From an uncultured Lachnospiraceae bacterium (GTDB lineage: Bacteria > Bacillota_A > Clostridia > Lachnospirales > Lachnospiraceae): DNA of 8,067 nt. Every line of letters begins with the position of its first letter. Position 1 is the first letter of the stretch. The notes beneath the pieces were generated by a model. It did no database searches and was not told where the DNA came from. It was given only the letters and a program-made list of their open reading frames with translations. Shown here in pieces: positions 5,398-8,067 of this stretch. The stretch is taken from the NCBI GenBank assembly GCA_951801245.1, contig CATOMC010000028.1, positions 1 to 8,067 on the forward strand. The letters are read 5' to 3'. Both the position numbers and the translations under genes were made by a program.

Positions 5398-5893
5398 GAT
5401 CGTAAGAAATTTCATGTGTTACAAGAAACTGTTTGACGGCATTGTCCCAGAGGTCATCCGGTGTCTTATCCATCAGAAATGTATGGAAGGAAGTGCCGGT
5501 GACCAGCATGAGGGTGGTGCCGTCATATTTAATATTGAGAACAAAGGCCCGTACCTGCTGCGGGGTCACGGCAGTGCCGCCTTTTTGCAGGATGCTGGTT
5601 GCATGTTCTGGCATCAAATGCAGCACAAACCGGAAAGCGGCAGGGGTCCGTTTCCCCTTGATCAGATCAAAACAGATGGGACGCAGCTTTTTCCAGGTAG
5701 ATAAATCATACGGCCTTAGTTCCGCATCTTCCCATTCTTCTGTGGAATAGAAATCCCTGTTTTGGTGTCCGTCTATCATGAAAGTATTATAGGTGCTGAT
5801 AGAGGCTTCCTCCAGAAGGAAAATGTCAAAATCCTCCCCCGCCAGAAGCTTCGCCATAAATTGCTTTACATTGGTGATTTTCAAAGCGATCAT
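5390..5893 (-). CDS. DUF5721-like protein of unknown function
   Basis: A 167-residue soluble protein, no signal or membrane segment. I take it for the DUF5721 family, which I recall mainly from Lachnospiraceae; the assignment is from memory of its look, not a search. The N terminus (M-I-A-L-K-I-T-N-V-K-Q-F-M-A-K-L-L) is followed by F-D-x-F-L-L-E-E-A-S-I (22-32), a T-Y-N-T-F-x-I-D-G block (34-42), and a long alpha/beta region ending in a strand-rich V-T-G-T-S-F-H-T-F-L-M (131-141). The mix of a helix, an E-E-A-S-x-x-T-Y segment and a D-G motif gives no clear catalytic site. Ribosome site AAAGGG (5900-5905 on minus) lies 6 bases upstream of the ATG. It is divergent from the DegV gene. Confidence 0.75.
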   Translation of the reverse strand: MIALKITNVKQFMAKLLAGEDFDIFLLEEASISTYNTFMIDGHQNRDFYSTEEWEDAELRPYDLSTWKKLRPICFDLIKGKRTPAAFRFVLHLMPEHATSILQKGGTAVTPQQVRAFVLNIKYDGTTLMLVTGTSFHTFLMDKTPDDLWDNAVKQFLVTHEISYDPL

Positions 5894-5927
5894 AAAGAAC
5901 CCTTTCTCTTTATAGGTGACTTTTAGG

Positions 5928-5975
5928 AAGAATTACGAAGTAATTCTTGGGATGCAGGATGCAGAACCTGCATCC
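5928..5975. promoter_or_regulatory. Two perfect 9-bp inverted repeats upstream of the DUF5721-like gene
   Basis: AAGAATTAC (5928-5936) / GTAATTCTT (5940-5948) closes on GAA, and GGATGCAGG (5950-5958) / CCTGCATCC (5967-5975) closes on an 8-base loop that repeats ATGCAG. They are one base apart. No T-run follows on either strand, so operators or leader hairpins fit better than terminators. Confidence 0.55.
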
Positions 5976-5984
5976 AGTATATCA
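5976..5984 (-). promoter_or_regulatory. Extended -10 promoter candidate for the DUF5721-like gene
   Basis: On the minus strand the sequence reads TGATATACT, a TG-N-TATACT extended -10 box, with no good -35. Transcription would begin near 5969, inside the 5950-5975 inverted repeat, which would then act as an operator. A weaker alternative is TTGTAA (6037-6042) with AATACT (6014-6019), 17 bases apart. Confidence 0.35.
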
Positions 5985-6035
5985 TATATTTATTCAGAAT
6001 CATAGGAATTTACAGTATTAAAACCGAAATCCCTA

Positions 6036-6065
6036 TTTACAACAAATAGCAATCCATGTTATCAT
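6036..6065 (+). promoter_or_regulatory. Sigma-A-like promoter for the DegV gene
   Basis: TTTACA (6036-6041) and TATCAT (6060-6065), each one base off consensus, are separated by 18 bases. Transcription would start near 6072, about 35 bases before the ATG at 6107. Confidence 0.5.
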
Positions 6066-6106
6066 AAGTGGTAATCAAAACTATGTGGAATGGTTGTGGA
6101 GGCTTT

Positions 6107-6943
6107 ATGAATTATAAAATTGTGGTAGACAGTTGCTGTGAACTGCCAAAGCAGTATAAAAAGGACAAACGTTTCCAGAGTATCCCGCTCGGCCTGGAAG
6201 TGGGAGATTATGAGGTACTGGATGACGAAACGTTTAATCAGAAAGAGTTTTTACAGAAAGTAGCGGCGTATCCGCTCTGCCCAAAGTCCTCCTGCCCTTC
6301 ACCGGAACGATACCGGGATGCCTGCCATGACGAGGCGGAGGAGATTTATATCGTGACTCTGTCCTCCCATCTGAGCGGCAGCTATAACAGTGCGGAACTT
6401 GGCAAGAGCCTCTATGAGGAAAAATATGGTCCCAAGAAGATCCATGTGGTGGATTCGGAATCAGCAAGCTGCGGAGAAACACAGCTTGCCATGAAGATTA
6501 TGGAGTGGAAGGAAGCAGGATGCAGCTTCGAAGAGACCGTGGAACAGGTTGAGACTTTTAAGCGGCATATGCGCACCTATTTTGTGTTGGATAATTTGGA
6601 GACTTTGCGGAAGAACGGGCGTTTGAGCGGTGTTAAGGCCCTGGTGGCTTCCACGTTAAATATCAAGCCTGTCATGATAGGTAATCTGGGCGTTATTGAG
6701 CAGAAGGGGCAGGCAATCGGAATTAATAAGGCGCTTGCCAGATTGGCAGACGGCATTGTGGCTGATGTGGAGAATCCACAGGAAAGAGTCCTGATGATTT
6801 CCCATTGTAATTGTCCGGAACGGGCACAGTATGTGCGAAAGCTGATGGAGAAGAGGGCTTCTTATAAAGAGGTGGTTATTATGGATACTGCCGGTATCAG
6901 CAGTATGTATGCTAACGATGGCGGTGTGATTGTAGCTCTTTAA
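6107..6943 (+). CDS. DegV family fatty-acid-binding protein
   Basis: DegV proteins bind a long-chain fatty acid between two domains; several serve as FakB, handing fatty acids to the kinase FakA for acyl-phosphate formation. The 278 residues show the family marks in order: V-D-S-C-C-E-L-P (7-14), S-S-C-P-S-P (61-66), the S-S-H-L-S-G-S-Y-N-S-A loop (86-96), V-V-D-S-E-S-A-S (114-121), F-V-L-D-N-L-E-T-L (159-167), G-R-L-S (171-174), N-I-K-P-V (185-189) and a C-terminal N-D-G-G-V-I-V-A (270-277). Length is normal. ATG 6107 gives the family start M-N-Y-K-I-V-V-D-S and has TGGAGG at 6097-6102, four bases away; the GTG at 6068 has no site. No FakA gene is in the window. Confidence 0.95.
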   Translation: MNYKIVVDSCCELPKQYKKDKRFQSIPLGLEVGDYEVLDDETFNQKEFLQKVAAYPLCPKSSCPSPERYRDACHDEAEEIYIVTLSSHLSGSYNSAELGKSLYEEKYGPKKIHVVDSESASCGETQLAMKIMEWKEAGCSFEETVEQVETFKRHMRTYFVLDNLETLRKNGRLSGVKALVASTLNIKPVMIGNLGVIEQKGQAIGINKALARLADGIVADVENPQERVLMISHCNCPERAQYVRKLMEKRASYKEVVIMDTAGISSMYANDGGVIVAL

Positions 6944-6997
6944 GAGTTTATTGATTTGTTGTGGTTGCATCTTGTGATAAGATATAATAAGGAAATG

Positions 6998-7041
6998 AAA
7001 ACCCTGAGATATCCGACATGGATTATTTCAGGGTTTTTATT
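6998..7041 (+). terminator. Intrinsic terminator after the DegV gene
   Basis: AAAACCCTGA (6998-7007) pairs perfectly with TCAGGGTTTT (7028-7037), with an inner ATCC/GGAT pairing, followed by TTTTTATT (7034-7041). On the minus strand the stem is followed by TTTTCATTT, so it may also serve the convergent regulator gene. Confidence 0.85.
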
Positions 7042-7054
7042 ACGCATTTATAAA

Positions 7055-7834
7055 TTAGTTATTTTTCTGAAATGCGGCTAAGGATTTCTTTAAGAGCGAA
7101 ACTTGTAATGGAGAGACAGAGAAAATGTGTCCGTCTTTCATCATAAGTTTGAATAAGGTGAGCTTGTCAACAAATGTCATGTTGACAAAAGCCTGCTCCG
7201 AGACAGACAGAAAATGGGTAAAACCCTCTAACTGCGTGTAAAGATTTTGTATGGAAGTCATCACATCTATCGAGCGGTTTTCGGTCAGGGTGATGTGAGC
7301 ATTGCAACCGTCTTTTTCAGCATAGAGTATTTCATCCTCATAGACATAGAAGGTATTCTTTTCCCCACGCAGTTCTATGGTGGGGATTGTCTGTGATTTC
7401 ATTTCCTGGGCATGATCTAACATGGCATCCAGTTCTTCCACCCGGATCGGCTTGTTCAGATACAAAATCTGCTTCTGTAACTGCCGTCGCAGGATGTCAT
7501 GATTGGAATTTTCCTTTACATCTGCCGGCATTTCGTCAGTGGCGGATTCTACCACAGCCCTATAATTAATGGTAGAAATACACAGTACGATGGGAGCCGT
7601 GACACCGGCATCGATCAGCTTGCGTGCAAGCTGAAAGCCGTTTACCGGACCGCATGTCATATCAATAAAAAACACATCATAGAGCATGGGAGAACGCATC
7701 ACCGCCTCCACATTCCCGTAGGAGTCAATATAGAGCACTCCGGTGGTATGAATCCTCCTGTCAGAAGCACGCCCCAAAAGCCGCTCCATCTGTTTCCTGT
7801 CCGCAATATTATCATCACAAACCGCTACGTGCAT
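7055..7834 (-). CDS. LytTR family response regulator
   Basis: A 259-residue two-component regulator. The receiver domain (1-145) has the acidic pair D7-D8, the likely phosphorylated D58 in F-F-I-D-M-T, S87 in the switch position, and K128 in L-N-K-P. About 40 residues separate S87 from K128, against roughly 22 in CheY, so the domain carries an acidic insertion near 97-117. The LytTR DNA-binding domain fills about 150-257, ending in the usual F-S-V-S-P-L-Q-V-S-L-L-K-K-S-L pattern. Such regulators often control peptide signalling, bacteriocin or surface genes, paired with a membrane histidine kinase; none is visible here, and it could lie beyond the right edge or be absent. AAGGAGA (about 7841-7847, minus) supports ATG 7834; an open frame continues upstream only into the repeat array. 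Confidence 0.92.
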   Translation of the reverse strand: MHVAVCDDNIADRKQMERLLGRASDRRIHTTGVLYIDSYGNVEAVMRSPMLYDVFFIDMTCGPVNGFQLARKLIDAGVTAPIVLCISTINYRAVVESATDEMPADVKENSNHDILRRQLQKQILYLNKPIRVEELDAMLDHAQEMKSQTIPTIELRGEKNTFYVYEDEILYAEKDGCNAHITLTENRSIDVMTSIQNLYTQLEGFTHFLSVSEQAFVNMTFVDKLTLFKLMMKDGHIFSVSPLQVSLLKKSLAAFQKNN

Positions 7835-7863
7835 AACCAATCTCCTTTTCAAAACACCATAAC

Positions 7864-8067
7864 CCGAAGGAACACCAATAAGAGGAACAATAAATAACGA
7901 GTTCGCGAAGCGAATCTCGGGACGTAAATTCCGAAGGAACACCAAGAAGTGCTTACAATAACGAGTTCGCGAAGCGAATCTCGGGACGTTAATTCCGAAG
8001 GAACACCAAGAAGTACTTACAATAACGAGTTCGCGAAGCGAATCTCGGGACGTTAATTCCGAAGGAA
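7864..8067. repeat. Tandem array of 64-bp dyad-rich units, running off the right edge
   Basis: Units begin with CCGAAGGAACACC at 7864, 7931, 7995 and 8059; the last is cut by the window end. The spacings are 67, 64 and 64 bases. Units two and three are nearly identical; the first, nearest the regulator gene, is diverged in its middle and three bases longer. Each complete unit holds TTCGC-GAA-GCGAA (containing the palindrome TTCGCGAA) flanked by CGAG and CTCG, and a second small dyad TTCC-GAA-GGAA spans each unit junction. Sixty-four is not a multiple of three, so no constant peptide repeat is encoded. The array ends about 30 bases upstream of the response regulator start on the minus strand. 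Confidence 0.9.

Noticed and set aside
6959..6988. Promoter with a perfect TATAAT (6983-6988) between the DegV and regulator genes
   Set aside because: The only -35 candidate (TTGTGG, 18 bases away) is poor, and any transcript would run straight into the terminator at 6998-7041. A chance match in AT-rich DNA is more likely, though a very short RNA cannot be excluded.
7835..7945. N-terminal extension of the LytTR regulator by 37 codons
   Set aside because: It would begin at a TTG inside the repeat array; the receiver domain starts properly at ATG 7834 with a strong ribosome site.
7864..8067. CRISPR array
   Set aside because: The segments between the dyads are as conserved as the dyads themselves, so there are no variable spacers; it is a plain tandem repeat.

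Overview
The window looks like chromosome of an anaerobic, spore-forming Clostridia member, most likely Lachnospiraceae. The reasons are a SpoVAE spore-membrane protein, a flavin/rubredoxin fusion (Hrb type) of anaerobic oxygen and peroxide metabolism, a DegV protein, a DUF5721-like protein, strong AGGAGG-type ribosome sites and moderate GC. I see no transposase, integrase, phage gene, tRNA, rRNA or CRISPR array.

Layout. Positions 1-544 hold no secure gene: a 14-bp direct repeat around a small hairpin, one possible 53-codon ORF overlapping strong dyads, and a good sigma-A-like promoter (385-413) pointing at a 77-residue protein of unknown function (545-778). A short gap with two tandem 36-38-bp repeats precedes a compact operon: ridA (926-1306), an atypical shikimate kinase gene (1312-1803) and a flavin reductase/rubredoxin fusion (1811-2428), closed by a long hairpin (2514-2559). 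A stand-alone spoVAE follows (2716-3072).

Positions 3149-5305 form a four-gene envelope-stress type operon: an ECF sigma factor whose well-placed ribosome site points to an ATC codon, a single-pass membrane protein that is the probable anti-sigma factor, a TM2-like multi-pass protein and a small LiaF/DUF5668-like membrane protein. Hairpins separate it from a convergent DUF5721-like gene (minus, 5390-5893). That gene is divergent from a DegV lipid-binding gene (6107-6943). The space between them holds a promoter candidate for each direction and two perfect 9-bp inverted repeats. A classical terminator (6998-7041) lies between degV and a convergent LytTR response regulator (minus, 7055-7834).

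Upstream of the regulator, and running off the window, is a tandem array of 64-bp units rich in perfect dyads (7864-8067). The strongest leads for something undescribed are this array, the sigma/anti-sigma/membrane operon with its odd start codon, and the structured segment at 203-329. All function calls come from reading the translations; no database search was run.
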